A stretch of 45,933 nt of DNA, taken from the NCBI GenBank assembly GCA_945904015.1, contig CAMDPK010000045.1:1-45933 (forward strand), written 5' to 3'. This DNA is from Candidatus Kuenenia stuttgartensis (GTDB taxonomy: Bacteria > Planctomycetota > Planctomycetia > Planctomycetales > Planctomycetaceae). The translations under genes and the position numbers were made by a program. Shown here in pieces: positions 1 to 9,303 of the stretch; the stretch's first letter is position 1; every line of letters starts with the position of its first letter. The notes under the pieces were generated by a model. That model was not told the DNA's origin and did no database searches. It saw only the letters and a list, made by a program, of their open reading frames with translations.

Positions 1-1
1 C

Positions 2-571
2 TGCTCGACGACGGACCCCGACGCACGCCGCATGAAGATGGCCGACGGTGGCACTCGTCCGGCGTACAACGTGCAACTGGCGACAACCGACGAAACGCGG
101 CTGATCGTCGGCTGGGACGTGGCCAACGTCGGCGCGGACGGCGGCTTGATGACTCCGATGGTCGAACAAATCGAAACGCACTTCCAGCAGCGTCCGCAGG
201 AATATCTCGCCGACGGCGGCTTCTCGTCGAAGCCGGACATCGAAGAACTGGAGTCTCACGGCACGCTGGTCTTCACGCCGGTGAAGGCAGAGAACCAGAA
301 GCGAGCGAACGGCCAAGACCCGTTCGCGGCTCAGCCGGGCGACTCGCCGCCGATCGCCGCGTGGCGACAACGGATGGGAACGGCCGCGGCTCAAGCGCTG
401 TACAAACTCCGGCCGAGCTTGGCGGAATTCCCGAACGCCGTGTTCCGCAACCGCGGCCTGCGACAATTCCTGGTCCGGGGCTTGAAGAAAGTCCAAGCCG
501 TGACGCTCTGGCAAGTGCTGGCCTTCAACCTGACTCGCCTGCAAACGCTGGGCTGGCTGCACCAGTTCTGA
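2..571 (+). CDS. IS1182-type transposase, C-terminal part (cut by window start)
   Basis: The frame is open from base 2, so the gene begins outside the window. The first readable residues (STTDPDAR, then KMADGGTRPAYNVQ) match the conserved block of IS1182/IS4-like DDE transposases, where the second catalytic Asp lies. A later part, YLADGGFSSKPDIEEL, fits the region holding the third acidic residue. The C-terminal part is rich in Arg, Leu and Phe (FRNRGLRQFLVRGLKKV), as in these enzymes. The product would cut and rejoin the ends of its own element. Only about 189 residues are visible, so intactness cannot be judged. No clear terminal inverted repeat was identified downstream. Confidence 0.85.
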   Translation, partial: CSTTDPDARRMKMADGGTRPAYNVQLATTDETRLIVGWDVANVGADGGLMTPMVEQIETHFQQRPQEYLADGGFSSKPDIEELESHGTLVFTPVKAENQKRANGQDPFAAQPGDSPPIAAWRQRMGTAAAQALYKLRPSLAEFPNAVFRNRGLRQFLVRGLKKVQAVTLWQVLAFNLTRLQTLGWLHQF

Positions 572-577
572 AAGACG

Positions 578-622
578 ACGGAACCCGTTCCGAAGAATCA
601 CGGAACCTGTTCTGAAGACGAC
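578..622. repeat. Degenerate 21-22 nt tandem repeat after the transposase
   Basis: Two similar units (CGGAACCCGTTCCGAAGAAT at 580 and CGGAACCTGTTCTGAAGACG at 601) follow the transposase stop, and the end of the gene itself resembles a third unit. They could belong to the element's right end or be a remnant. No other gene was seen between 572 and 760. Confidence 0.4.
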
Positions 623-760
623 CCTCGACTTCGAGAACAACCCCTCGCCGCCAAACTCAGCCCTCAACGAAGGGCTCCCCTCAAAGATCTCGGACTTCAA
701 CGACCGGCTCTCGTCTCGCTCCGAAAACAATCACAGCCTCGGAGCGTGGAAACTGGAAGG

Positions 761-2785
761 CTACTCTTCAAACGAGGCAAGTTCGGATTCTGGGGACGAA
801 TCGGCCGGCGACTCCGTCTCAGCGAGGGGTAATTCGTCGAACATTTCGTGCAGAAATCTTGATGGCGTCGTCTCTCGCAGTTTGCCCCACTTCTTGCGGA
901 AGGTCGCGCGAGTCAAAGTCAGCGAGTCTTTCGCTCGGGTGACTCCGACGTAACAGAGGCGGCGTTCTTCGTCGATGCTTTGCGGCGTCGCGTCTTCGGC
1001 GTCGACGGAACGGCGATGCGGCAGCAGGCCTTCTTCGAGTCCGACGAGGTAGACGCGGTTGAATTCGAGGCCCTTCGCGGAGTGGATCGTCATCAAGCGC
1101 ACGCCGCGTTGTTTGAGTTGCTCGTCCTTGTCCGATTCGCTGTCGCGGTCGGAGAGCGTGATGTTGTCCAGGAAGTCGCTCAATGACGGCTCGTCGGTGT
1201 TGGAGACGTACTCTTTGACCGTGTCCATCAATTGTTCGACAGTGCCTTGGCGGGCAAGTTGTTGCGTTGGCTCTTTGTATTGCCGCTGGATTTCGAGGTC
1301 GTAGTTGATCGTTTCGAGCAGCGTGTGAAACGTCTCGGCCATTTGCTTGGGGGCATCGTCGAATCGGCGACGAAAGTCGGTCAGAAGCGTCGCGAAGGCT
1401 TCAACGGCAGCGGCGGTTTTCACGGTGATCCCCTTCTCATCCCGAAGTTCGGGAACAGCATCAAAGAAGCGGCCTTTGCGTTGCACGGCTCGTGCGAGGA
1501 TCTTCTCGACAGAAGTGTCACCGATGTTCCGGGCTGGGGTGTTGATGATCCGCAGCAGCGATTGTTCGTCGAGCGGCTGCGAAATGACCCGCAAATACGC
1601 CAGCAAATCGCGGACTTCCTTGTTGTCGAAGAACGACCGCTGGCCGAGCAGCACGTACGGGACTTTGAAGCGGCGGAGCTGCACTTCGAACACGCGCGGC
1701 TGCTCGTTGGTGCGGAACAGGATCGCGAAGTCGTCGGGCTTCGCGCGTTCGTGGCGGAGGTTGAAGTCGATCTCGCGGACGACGGTTTCGGCTTCCAGTT
1801 CTTCGTTTTCGTACTCGCGATAGCGAACCGAACCGGGCAAAGTTCGCGACGCGAAGAGTTGTTTCTCGTGCCGATTGCGGTTGTGTCGCACGAGACTGTT
1901 GGCGAGGCCGATGATTTGCTCGGTGCAGCGATAGTTCTCTTGCAGGCGGACGACCTTCGTGCCGGGGAAGACCGTCGGGAATCCGAGGATGTGCGCGATG
2001 TCCGCTCCGCGCCAGCCGTAGATCGACTGGTCGTCGTCGCCGACGACGCAGAGGTTGCGATGCGGGCGGACGAGGCTCTCGATCAAATCGAACTGCGAGC
2101 CGTTGGTGTCTTGGTACTCGTCGATCTGCACATGATCGAAGCGCCGCTGATGCTTTTCGAGCACATCGGGATGCTCGTCGAACAGCCGGTTCGTCAGCAG
2201 CAACAGGTCGTCGAAATCGACCGAGCCGGATGACTTCAGGATCGACTGATACTTTTTGTAGCCCATCGCGGCGACCACATCGCCGTCGTGTTCGACGTAC
2301 TCGCTGGCCTCGGCGGCCAGAACGCCCTGTGTCTTCCATTGGCTGATGCGATTGACGAGGTCGCTCGGCCGCATTTGTTTCTCGCCGACGCGCAGGTCGC
2401 GCAAGGCTCGGCGGGCGGTGGATTCTTGATCGCCTCGGTCGTAGATCGTGAAGTTGTTGGGATAGCCGAGCGCTTCAATGTCTTGCCGCAGCACGCGGAC
2501 GCAGAAACTGTGAAAGGTCGAAATCCACGGCTTTCGTTTGGGTTTGCGACCGCTCGGTCCTGTCAGCAGAGCGAGCGCTCGTTCCTGCATTTCTCGCGCG
2601 GCTTTGTTCGTGAATGTGACCGAGAGAATTCGTTCGGGATCAATGCCGTGTTGGATCAGGTTCGCGATACGAAACGTGATCACGCGCGTCTTGCCGGTGC
2701 CGGCCCCCGCGAGCACCAGCAGCGGGCCGGACAAAGTCGTGACCGCATCGCGCTGAGCGGCGTTGAGTTTTGAGAGATCGTCCAT
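761..2785 (-). CDS. UvrD/PcrA/Rep-family 3'-5' DNA helicase
   Basis: Superfamily 1A ATP-dependent DNA helicase acting in repair and removal of replication blocks. All family motifs are present: Walker A GAGTGKT, TFTNKAAREM, the DEYQDT Walker B region, GDDDQSIYGWRGA, QENYRC, TIHSAKGLEF and VGVTRAK. Its 674 residues are typical of PcrA/UvrD; there is no nuclease domain. I start at the ATG at 2785, just before DDLSKLNAAQRDAV, where homologues begin; a TTG at 2800 in the same frame is the alternative. It is last in a minus-strand run behind the kinase, separated by about 240 bases holding a palindromic element. Whether pcrA, uvrD or rep is the best name cannot be settled from this. Confidence 0.95.
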   Translation of the reverse strand: MDDLSKLNAAQRDAVTTLSGPLLVLAGAGTGKTRVITFRIANLIQHGIDPERILSVTFTNKAAREMQERALALLTGPSGRKPKRKPWISTFHSFCVRVLRQDIEALGYPNNFTIYDRGDQESTARRALRDLRVGEKQMRPSDLVNRISQWKTQGVLAAEASEYVEHDGDVVAAMGYKKYQSILKSSGSVDFDDLLLLTNRLFDEHPDVLEKHQRRFDHVQIDEYQDTNGSQFDLIESLVRPHRNLCVVGDDDQSIYGWRGADIAHILGFPTVFPGTKVVRLQENYRCTEQIIGLANSLVRHNRNRHEKQLFASRTLPGSVRYREYENEELEAETVVREIDFNLRHERAKPDDFAILFRTNEQPRVFEVQLRRFKVPYVLLGQRSFFDNKEVRDLLAYLRVISQPLDEQSLLRIINTPARNIGDTSVEKILARAVQRKGRFFDAVPELRDEKGITVKTAAAVEAFATLLTDFRRRFDDAPKQMAETFHTLLETINYDLEIQRQYKEPTQQLARQGTVEQLMDTVKEYVSNTDEPSLSDFLDNITLSDRDSESDKDEQLKQRGVRLMTIHSAKGLEFNRVYLVGLEEGLLPHRRSVDAEDATPQSIDEERRLCYVGVTRAKDSLTLTRATFRKKWGKLRETTPSRFLHEMFDELPLAETESPADSSPESELASFEE

Positions 2786-2883
2786 GCGAAGCTGTTTCAA
2801 AAGTCACCCGAAGCGTCAGCGAGGGACGATTCGATCCGAGAAGTACCGACTCCCTCGCTCACGCTTCGAGCTTGTGATTTTTT

Positions 2884-2948
2884 CGTGGGATAGGCTTCCA
2901 GCCTGTCGTGTTTCCCATGAATTCGACAGGCTGGAAGCCTATCCCACG
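2884..2948. repeat. Palindromic element, perfect 25-nt arms
   Basis: Arms at 2884-2908 and 2924-2948 are exact reverse complements around a 15-nt loop. Each arm is itself nearly palindromic (AGGCTTCCAGCCT). It lies between the helicase start and the kinase stop and belongs to the element family described in the findings. Confidence 0.9.
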
Positions 2949-3026
2949 CATTTCCTCACAGCCTCTTCGGGTGACTTTTCGAGTTTTGAAGCCGCTTCAA
3001 CGAATTGCGAAAGGGGCGTGCGTGAT

Positions 3027-4529
3027 TCAGTCGTCGTCCGGCAAGCGAAGCACCGGCTCGTCGTCCTCGTCCACAAGCGGAGCATCGGCTTTGACGCGGG
3101 TCGCCTCTTCCGCCAGCAGCGTCGAGAACTTGCGGCCAGCCTCGCGTGGCTTCGCCGACGATTCGGTTTCGACCGGCAACTGACCTTCCACTTCGATCTC
3201 GATGCCATCGAATTCGTCCGACGACTCAAGGTCCGTTTCGATGGAGTCGAGCTTGTGGCCCTCGACTTCGATTTCGATTCCGTCGAACTCATCCTCGACG
3301 ACGATCTCCGGTTGCGAGGAAGTCGATTCGGAATCGGGAGCAGAGTTGACTGCCTTCGCGGATTTGGAATCTGCGATTTGAGATTTCAATTCGGACGACT
3401 TGTTGGCGGGCGATTTTGATTTCGTCGGGACGGACGTCTCGCGAATTTTTTTCGGTAGTGCAGCATTCGGGTTCGTTTTGGATTTGCCACTCTTGGTGGT
3501 CCCTTCTTCGAGCAGAATCTGATCGAAGAAGTCGTCGTCCTCTTTCTTCTTTTGAATTTGGGCGGCAACGGCGGCTGATGTCGTTTTGGTTTTCGCCGCC
3601 TTGGCCTTGGCGGAAGCGGCCTTGAGCTTCCGTTCGAGTTGCTGCTTGGCTTCGAGCTCTTCGTGAACCTTTCGCAGCGGGATGAGCAACTCGGACATGG
3701 TCTGCCAGCGGCCATCCGGATTGGTTTCCAGACCCTTCATGACGACTTCCGCAACACGCGAGTCGATGTGCGGAGCGAATTGGGAGATCGGTTTGGGCGG
3801 CTTGTTGATGTGCTGCAGAACGGTTTCCAGCGTGGCTTGATCGACGACGTCCCACGGCAATCGTTTCGCGTACATCTCGTAGGCCGTGACTGCGAACGAA
3901 AAGATGTCGATGCGTTGGTCCGTGCGTTGCCGCTTGATCAATTCTGGAGCCATGTAGTTGGCAGTGCCGGTGCGGTTGCCAGGCTTTTGAAAGTCTGGAA
4001 TGTTGGGCACCACCAGACCAAAGTCGATCAGCTTGACCATATTGTCCGGGTCGACCATCACGTTGCGCGGGCAGAGGTCGCGGTGAATCCAGTTCTGCCG
4101 GTGCAGATAATCGAGGGCCTCGCCAAGCTGGATGACGTAGTTCAGGCAGTTGTCCTGCATCTGTTCGTTTTGGGTATCGACGAGATAACTCAGACTCACC
4201 CCTTCGACAAAGTCCATGACGAGGTATTGCTCACCGTCGGTGGTGATGCCGTGTTCGATCGTGTGGACGATGTTGGGATGCTGCAAGCCGGAGGCAACCT
4301 CACCTTCGCTGGGTTTTTTGAGACCGACGAAGCGTGACTCGAACCGCTCGGTCTTCATTTTGTCGAGCACTTTGACCGCCAGCATTCGCCCGGTCATGTT
4401 GTCGCGAGCACGCCAGACCTTCGACATGCTGCCCTGGCCAACGCGAGTCAATAACTCGAACCGCCGAGCGACGTCGACTTTCTCGACCTTCGGCTTCTTG
4501 TCGAACAAGTTTTTGAGGAAGTTGGCCAT
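3027..4529 (-). CDS. Ser/Thr protein kinase with acidic C-terminal tail
   Basis: Eukaryotic-type protein kinase of 500 residues. The kinase domain covers about residues 25-290: glycine loop VGQGSMSKVW, ATP-binding Lys in AVKVLDK, catalytic loop HRDLCPRN, DFG as IDFGLV, and GTANYMAPE. The usual Lys of HRDLKPxN is Cys here, which may reduce activity. A Lys/Ala-rich, probably coiled stretch (about 290-330) follows, then a low-complexity acidic tail in which DEFDGIEIEVEG occurs twice. No transmembrane segment was seen, so it is probably cytoplasmic. The start codon lies only 4 nt from a palindromic element that separates it from accD; no Shine-Dalgarno sequence is visible. Confidence 0.92.
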   Translation of the reverse strand: MANFLKNLFDKKPKVEKVDVARRFELLTRVGQGSMSKVWRARDNMTGRMLAVKVLDKMKTERFESRFVGLKKPSEGEVASGLQHPNIVHTIEHGITTDGEQYLVMDFVEGVSLSYLVDTQNEQMQDNCLNYVIQLGEALDYLHRQNWIHRDLCPRNVMVDPDNMVKLIDFGLVVPNIPDFQKPGNRTGTANYMAPELIKRQRTDQRIDIFSFAVTAYEMYAKRLPWDVVDQATLETVLQHINKPPKPISQFAPHIDSRVAEVVMKGLETNPDGRWQTMSELLIPLRKVHEELEAKQQLERKLKAASAKAKAAKTKTTSAAVAAQIQKKKEDDDFFDQILLEEGTTKSGKSKTNPNAALPKKIRETSVPTKSKSPANKSSELKSQIADSKSAKAVNSAPDSESTSSQPEIVVEDEFDGIEIEVEGHKLDSIETDLESSDEFDGIEIEVEGQLPVETESSAKPREAGRKFSTLLAEEATRVKADAPLVDEDDEPVLRLPDDD

Positions 4530-4533
4530 GATG

Positions 4534-4621
4534 GTAAGTCAGGCTTTCCAGCCTGACACAGGGAGCACAGAAGATGTGAATCCAGAACGAACGTCAGGTC
4601 AGGCTGGGAAGCCTGACCTAC
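4534..4621. repeat. Palindromic element between accD and the kinase
   Basis: Arms at about 4534-4559 and 4593-4621 share the core GTCAGGCTTTCCAGCCTGAC with few mismatches, around a loop of about 35 nt. Read on the minus strand, the outer GTAG of the element supplies the TAG stop codon of accD, and the other end is 4 nt from the kinase ATG. Confidence 0.85.
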
Positions 4622-5451
4622 GCTCCGCAGTAGTCGATGATGCGGGCGATTTCGGTGCGCAGGTGTTGTCGATCGACGATGCGATCGACGAAGCCCATTT
4701 TCAACAGGAATTCGCTGGTCTGAAAATCGTCCGGGAGTTTTTGTTTCACGGTGGCGGCGACGACGCGCGGGCCGGCGAAACCGACAAGGGCCTTTGGCTC
4801 AGCGAGCGTGATGTCACCCAGCGATGCGAAGCTGGCGGCGACGCCCCCCATCGTTGGATTGGTCAGCACCGAAATGAACAGTCCGCCGGCATCGTGAAAT
4901 CGGCCGAGCGCGGCGGAGACCTTGCCCATCTGCATCAGCGACAGAATGCCCTCGTGCATTCGAGCACCGCCACCGGAACCGCTGACGATCACCAACGGCA
5001 GCTTGAACTCAGTGGCTTGCTCGATCGCGCGCGTCAGCTTCTCGCCGACGACCGAGCCCATGCTGCCCATGATGAACGCCGAGTCGGTCAGGGCCAGCAC
5101 CAGCGGCCGGCCGCGCATGTAGCCTTTGCCGGCGACACAGGCGTCCGTCAGGCCGGTCTTTTTCTGTTCCTCTTTCAAGCGATCTTTGTACGGCTTCTTG
5201 TCGGCGAACCCCAACGGGTCCATGGGCAGGATATTCGTGAACCACTCTTCGAAGCTCTCTTCGTCGAGCAGTTGCGCGATGCGGGCCATCGCCGGCACGT
5301 AGAAGTGATGATTGCACTCCGGGCAGCAATACAAATTCTGCTGCATCTGCTTGCGATAGACCGTTGCCTTGCAGCCATCGCACTGAATCCACAGACCTTC
5401 GGGCACGCCGCGTTTTTGACGCTTGCCGCCGGTATTGTCTGAATCGCTCAT
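4618..5451 (-). CDS. accD: Acetyl-CoA carboxylase carboxyltransferase subunit beta
   Basis: Beta subunit of the carboxyltransferase that moves the carboxyl group from biotin to acetyl-CoA, the first committed step of fatty acid synthesis; it works with AccA, which is not in this window. The four-Cys zinc ribbon is at the N-terminus (CDGC and CCPEC), followed by the crotonase-like domain with [12 protein letters not shown] and [12 protein letters not shown]. Its 277 residues are normal for the family. The ATG overlaps the stop of the upstream histidine-phosphatase-like gene by 4 nt (ATGA), so the two are probably translationally coupled. The stop codon lies in the adjoining palindromic element. 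Confidence 0.97.
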   Translation of the reverse strand: MSDSDNTGGKRQKRGVPEGLWIQCDGCKATVYRKQMQQNLYCCPECNHHFYVPAMARIAQLLDEESFEEWFTNILPMDPLGFADKKPYKDRLKEEQKKTGLTDACVAGKGYMRGRPLVLALTDSAFIMGSMGSVVGEKLTRAIEQATEFKLPLVIVSGSGGGARMHEGILSLMQMGKVSAALGRFHDAGGLFISVLTNPTMGGVAASFASLGDITLAEPKALVGFAGPRVVAATVKQKLPDDFQTSEFLLKMGFVDRIVDRQHLRTEIARIIDYCGA

Positions 5452-6077
5452 CGGTGCGTGTCTCCGTCCTCGGATTCCGGGTTGAGGCTGCCCCGGACAA
5501 ACTCGCCGTCGCGTCCGGAGGACTCAAAAACGTCGATTTGCGGATCGCCAGGCTCCTCCGAAAACGCGGACGTCAGGTCGGGAGGCTCGCCAGTGAGGAC
5601 GGAAGATACAAGACTCGCCAAAGGCTCGGAAGCGACGATCACCAGCGAGTCAAATTTGCGGAGCGGCTTCTTGAGCGCTCGCCGAGCACGATCGACCGCG
5701 TCCTCCCACGGCTCCCCTTCGGGCGGGCAAATCGTTTCGGGAGCCTCTTGCCACTGATTGAATACGCGCGACATCCGGCGGCCGATCTCTTCAATCGTCG
5801 AGCCTTGCCACAACCCTTGATTGAGGTTCGACAATTCTTCCGATTTGCGAGCCGTCAAATCGAAGGCCGCGGCAATCGCATCGGCCGTGCAGGTGGCCGG
5901 CTGAGCCATGCCGCACAACACTGCTTCGGGCGGAGCGGAAAGCGTCCGCAACTGCTCGATCAACGCCGCGATCTGCGTGGCACCCTGCGCGTTGAGTGGC
6001 AATTCCAGAGCGCCAATCAGCCGATGCTGCTCGTCGAAGTCGGTCCAGCCGGGACGAACCACGGCAACAATCGTCAT
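5448..6077 (-). CDS. Histidine-phosphatase-fold protein lacking the catalytic His
   Basis: 209 residues with the layout of the histidine phosphatase/phosphoglycerate mutase-like family: an N-terminal beta strand ending in the catalytic motif, then a segment resembling GRLQGxLDxPLNxxG (here [15 protein letters not shown]). The normal RHG triad reads RPG (VVRPGWTDF), so the phospho-accepting His is Pro. A central Glu/Trp-rich part ([21 protein letters not shown]) matches the ExxxxGxWEG and GES positions of active relatives. It is probably a non-catalytic or altered paralogue. It sits between rpe and accD and overlaps accD by 4 nt. Family assignment is good; the function is not known. Confidence 0.75.
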   Translation of the reverse strand: MTIVAVVRPGWTDFDEQHRLIGALELPLNAQGATQIAALIEQLRTLSAPPEAVLCGMAQPATCTADAIAAAFDLTARKSEELSNLNQGLWQGSTIEEIGRRMSRVFNQWQEAPETICPPEGEPWEDAVDRARRALKKPLRKFDSLVIVASEPLASLVSSVLTGEPPDLTSAFSEEPGDPQIDVFESSGRDGEFVRGSLNPESEDGDTHR

Positions 6078-6111
6078 ATTGTCACGCTCGATCAGAGCGC
6101 CTCAAAGGAAA

Positions 6112-6798
6112 TTACCGCCCGGCCAAGCGACCGAGTTCGTCAACTGCACTCACATAATCACTCTGATCGAAAATCGCGCTGCCAGCAACGAACAGGTCCG
6201 TTCCGGCTGCGGCACAACCGGCGATCGTCTTCGCTCCGATGCCTCCATCGACTGACAAGATCGTCTCCGAAGAGAGCATCTTCCTCGCTTCTTGCAGTTT
6301 CGCGATCGACGTCGGAATGAACGATTGCCCGCCGAATCCGGCCTGCACACTCATCACCAGCAGCAAGTCGATCTCTGCCAAAAACGGTTCGACCGCCGAC
6401 AGCGGAGTCTGCGGATTCAACGCCAATCCGGCGACTCGCCCGGCGTCTCGAATGCGACGCAACAGGGACGTCGGCTGTGGGACAGCTTCGATGTGAACCG
6501 TGATCGCCTCGCAACCCGCCTTGAGGTACTCGTCGAGAAAACGTTCCGGCTCAGAGATCATCAGGTGCGCGTCGAAGACCATCTCGGTCAACGGCCGCAC
6601 CCGCTCGATCACCATCGGACCGTAGGACAAGTTCGGGACGAAGTGCCCATCCATCACATCCCAATGCAGCACCTTCGCGTTCGCGCCCGTGAGCCGTTCG
6701 ACCTCGCGAGCCAAATCGCCGAAGTCGCACTTGAGCATCGACGGTGCGATGATCGGTCGAGCCGCTCGCAGGCGTTGCAGAATGTCGAGTCGATTCAT
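6112..6798 (-). CDS. rpe: Ribulose-phosphate 3-epimerase
   Basis: Interconverts D-ribulose 5-phosphate and D-xylulose 5-phosphate in the pentose phosphate pathway. The TIM-barrel motifs are all present: APSMLKCDF, the metal ligands in LHWDVMDGHFVPN, DAHLMI, SVQAGFGGQSF and LSVDGGI. The ATG at 6798 leaves the family's usual length (228 residues). It overlaps the stop of the upstream membrane protein gene (ATGA), which suggests coupled translation. An upstream extension of the frame overlaps that gene and is discounted. Confidence 0.96.
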   Translation of the reverse strand: MNRLDILQRLRAARPIIAPSMLKCDFGDLAREVERLTGANAKVLHWDVMDGHFVPNLSYGPMVIERVRPLTEMVFDAHLMISEPERFLDEYLKAGCEAITVHIEAVPQPTSLLRRIRDAGRVAGLALNPQTPLSAVEPFLAEIDLLLVMSVQAGFGGQSFIPTSIAKLQEARKMLSSETILSVDGGIGAKTIAGCAAAGTDLFVAGSAIFDQSDYVSAVDELGRLAGR

Positions 6799-7346
6799 AG
6801 TTGCTTCTTTCCCGGCAACTTCCAGCCGAATGCCGAGGCCAACACCAACGCGGCCACCACAGCCGCCAGCATCCAGGCATCCACCAAATTCCAAATCCAA
6901 TGCAGCATGACCGCGGAGATCGTCAGAGTTGCCGCACTCACCAGAGCCAATCGCTCGACCGTTTCGCAGCGACGCAGCCACGACAGAAAAAATCCCCAGC
7001 CGGTCAGCGGACGAAACACGAGCAAGCCGCCGCCCCAAAACAAGCCGAGCGCCACGAACGTCCCCAGCCAACTGACGATCGACTGTCTTGAGGATTGGAC
7101 TCCCAACACCTCGTTCACTTTCGCGGACGTCTGTTTTGGATCGGAAGATTGCTCCGTGAAAACCTTTTGAACGGACGCTTGCCGCGCCGTCAGCGTCGAT
7201 GAGAACGCCACTCGCTGGTCCTGAATCCACCAGACGACCAGCCAAGCCAGCACCCACACGACCAAGCCCGCGACGAATTGCCGGCGAGGCTCAGCCGTTG
7301 CGCCGGCAACGGAAGGTCGAAACCAGTCCAACGGATTGAAGGTCAT
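6795..7346 (-). CDS. Small membrane protein of unknown function
   Basis: 183 residues with about four hydrophobic segments: near residues 25-42 (GLVVWVLAWLVVWW), about 95-115 (WLGTFVALGLFWGGG), about 135-155 (LVSAATLTISAVML) and about 158-175 (WMLAAVVAALVLASAF). A polar stretch of about 50 residues lies between the first and second, probably outside the membrane. The C-terminus ends in a Lys-rich tail (LPGKKQL). No family was recognised. The gene overlaps rpe by 4 nt and heads the minus-strand run rpe-phosphatase-accD. Confidence 0.75.
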   Translation of the reverse strand: MTFNPLDWFRPSVAGATAEPRRQFVAGLVVWVLAWLVVWWIQDQRVAFSSTLTARQASVQKVFTEQSSDPKQTSAKVNEVLGVQSSRQSIVSWLGTFVALGLFWGGGLLVFRPLTGWGFFLSWLRRCETVERLALVSAATLTISAVMLHWIWNLVDAWMLAAVVAALVLASAFGWKLPGKKQL

Positions 7347-7491
7347 GTCGGAGTTTGTAACAGCACGCCGGAAAGCTCGACAGTTCGGCCGCACGGTGAG
7401 CGTTCGGCTCGGCACGCGGGAGCGTGACGGCTACATACCTGCACGCTCGCCGACGGGATCGACTCCCACTTTCGGGACAAGTTCGTTGTCC

Positions 7492-8913
7492 TCAAAACAG
7501 AGCGGTCACCGGTGCGCCGAGGCTGATGGGGTACGGACGGTTGAGCTGGTCGTAGACGGCTGATTCCGGAGCGAAGCCGAAGGCGTGGTGGATCGTGGCC
7601 ATGAAATCGTCCGGCGTGACTGGCAAATCTTTGACGTAGGCTCCGATGCGGTCGCTTGCGCCGTAGACCTGACCGCCGCGAATGCCGCCGCCCGCCAGAA
7701 GCTGGGTGTAGCACGGTGCCCAATGGTCTCGGCCGGCTGTGGTGTTGATGCGCGGTGTGCGGCCGAATTCGCCCGCGACGGATACCAGCGTTTCGGCCAG
7801 CAGTCCGCGCTGCTGAAGGTCTTCGAGCAAAGCCGAGAACGACCGATCGAACGACGGGCAGCAATACTGATGCTTGAGCATCGCTTCGCCCTTGAGTTGA
7901 CCGTCGATGCCACAGACGTCGTTGGGCACTCCGTGGTTGTCCCACAGATTGAACTGGCATCCCTTCTCGTCAAAGAAGGTCCAGAAGACATTGACCACTC
8001 GGACACCCGATTCGACCAGCCGCCGCGCGAGCAGAAAACTCTGACCGTATTCGTTGCGTCCGTAACGATCTCGCAGCGCGGCTGGTTCGTGGCTGAGGTC
8101 GAAGGCTCGGTTCGCATTGCCCGAACTCATCAAGTTGAACGCCTTGTCGTAGTGCCCGGACAGCAACGCTTCGGCGGACGCCGGCCGATTCGTGGTCGCT
8201 GTGCCATTCGCTGCTCCGAGTATCCGACGGCGAGCGTCGAATCGCGCCTGGTCGATTCCCTCGGGATGCCGAATGGCATCGAGCTTCACATCGCGATCCG
8301 AAAGAGAACCCTTCTTTTCCTTGTCGAGCATCAGCGGGTCGTAGGCCGCTCCGAGAAATCCGGCCGACTGTCCCTTGTACGGTGGCCCACCGGTCGTGAA
8401 CGGTCGCGGCAAGATCACCCAGGGAGGCAGTTCGCCGCAGTCCCCTCGCAGTCGATGCAGGATCGCACCGAGCGCGGGATGATCGTGCCGCGACACATGC
8501 ACCGCTCCCGGCTGAGCCGGCAACTGTCCGAGCAACGAACGTGCAATGGCGGTGTCGTGCCCATTGTCGTCATGAGTCATGGACCGAATGACCGCCAGCT
8601 TGTCGGCATGTCGCGCGACTTGCGGAATCAGCTCGCCGAAACGAATTCCTGGGACGTTGGTGTCAATCGCCTGGAAGACGCTGCGAATGCCGTCAGGAGC
8701 CTCCGGCTTCAAGTCCCACAAATCATTTTGCGACGGTCCGCCGCACAGAAAGATGAAGATGCAATGCTTGGCAGTCGCCATCGTTGGCAACTCGGTTTCA
8801 GCATGCAAATCGCTGGGCAACGACAAACCGAGCAACCCCAGCGAGCTGAGCCGCAGCAGCTCGCGACGGCTCACGCAACGGTTGGCTCGATGTGCGGAGA
8901 CCAGCGAGATCAT
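7492..8913 (-). CDS. DUF1501 exported protein
   Basis: Member of the DUF1501 family, abundant in planctomycetes and related by fold to alkaline phosphatase/sulfatase-like hydrolases; the substrate is unknown. The N-terminus has a Tat-like signal (VSRRELLRLSSLGLLGLSLP). The family hallmarks CIFIFLCGGPSQNDLWDLKP, AVIRSMTHDDNGHD, the GEFGRTPR block and the HHAFG C-terminal part are present. About 473 residues from the ATG at 8913, a usual length. DUF1501 genes normally follow a DUF1549/DUF1553 cytochrome-type partner, but none is next to it; the next minus-strand gene upstream is a small ORF and then another DUF1501 protein. Confidence 0.93.
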   Translation of the reverse strand: MISLVSAHRANRCVSRRELLRLSSLGLLGLSLPSDLHAETELPTMATAKHCIFIFLCGGPSQNDLWDLKPEAPDGIRSVFQAIDTNVPGIRFGELIPQVARHADKLAVIRSMTHDDNGHDTAIARSLLGQLPAQPGAVHVSRHDHPALGAILHRLRGDCGELPPWVILPRPFTTGGPPYKGQSAGFLGAAYDPLMLDKEKKGSLSDRDVKLDAIRHPEGIDQARFDARRRILGAANGTATTNRPASAEALLSGHYDKAFNLMSSGNANRAFDLSHEPAALRDRYGRNEYGQSFLLARRLVESGVRVVNVFWTFFDEKGCQFNLWDNHGVPNDVCGIDGQLKGEAMLKHQYCCPSFDRSFSALLEDLQQRGLLAETLVSVAGEFGRTPRINTTAGRDHWAPCYTQLLAGGGIRGGQVYGASDRIGAYVKDLPVTPDDFMATIHHAFGFAPESAVYDQLNRPYPISLGAPVTALF

Positions 8914-9017
8914 TCGACGACCTTTGACCAACAGCAGCTTGAGACTTTGAAGGCGGAGGAAGCAACGTTGGGAGGAACCGTTTTCAGGCGTGAATCACAC
9001 AGGGCGAGAAGCAAATA

Positions 9018-9263
9018 TCACGGAATCGATTCCTGACACTTTTGGCCTCGCTCCTGCTTCAAAAACTCTTGCCACGAGACATCCGAGCGCAGCTTCTGAG
9101 GGTTCGGTTTGGACTTCGCTGCTTTGCAATGGCCGCAGGCGCGGGGACAGCCGCGCGAACGGCGACCCTTTCGGAAATAACCAGGACGTAGCGATTCGTC
9201 GAGATCGAGACGCTCACGCCATTGTTGAAACGTTCGACGACGCTCAATACTAGCTCGCCACAT
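9018..9263 (-). CDS. Small basic Cys-containing protein, hypothetical
   Basis: 81 residues, Arg-rich, with a compact Cys group (CPRACGHCK) after RPGYFRKGRRSRG. The layout resembles short planctomycete proteins with a basic stretch followed by a C-x-x-C type knuckle, but I cannot name the family. It fills the gap between two DUF1501 genes. The start is uncertain. If it is not a gene, the roughly 390 bases here hold nothing else I can support. Confidence 0.4.
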   Translation of the reverse strand: MWRASIERRRTFQQWRERLDLDESLRPGYFRKGRRSRGCPRACGHCKAAKSKPNPQKLRSDVSWQEFLKQERGQKCQESIP

Positions 9264-9303
9264 TTGGCACCTATCTAGTCAATCGTGTCGCTCAAAGCGA
9301 CAT

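Noticed and set aside
4216..5442. Plus-strand frame of 408 codons
   Set aside because: Antisense to accD and the kinase gene; composition is that of a shadow frame in GC-rich DNA.
7585..9036. Plus-strand frame of 483 codons
   Set aside because: Mirror of the DUF1501 gene on the other strand, with biased composition and no recognisable domain.
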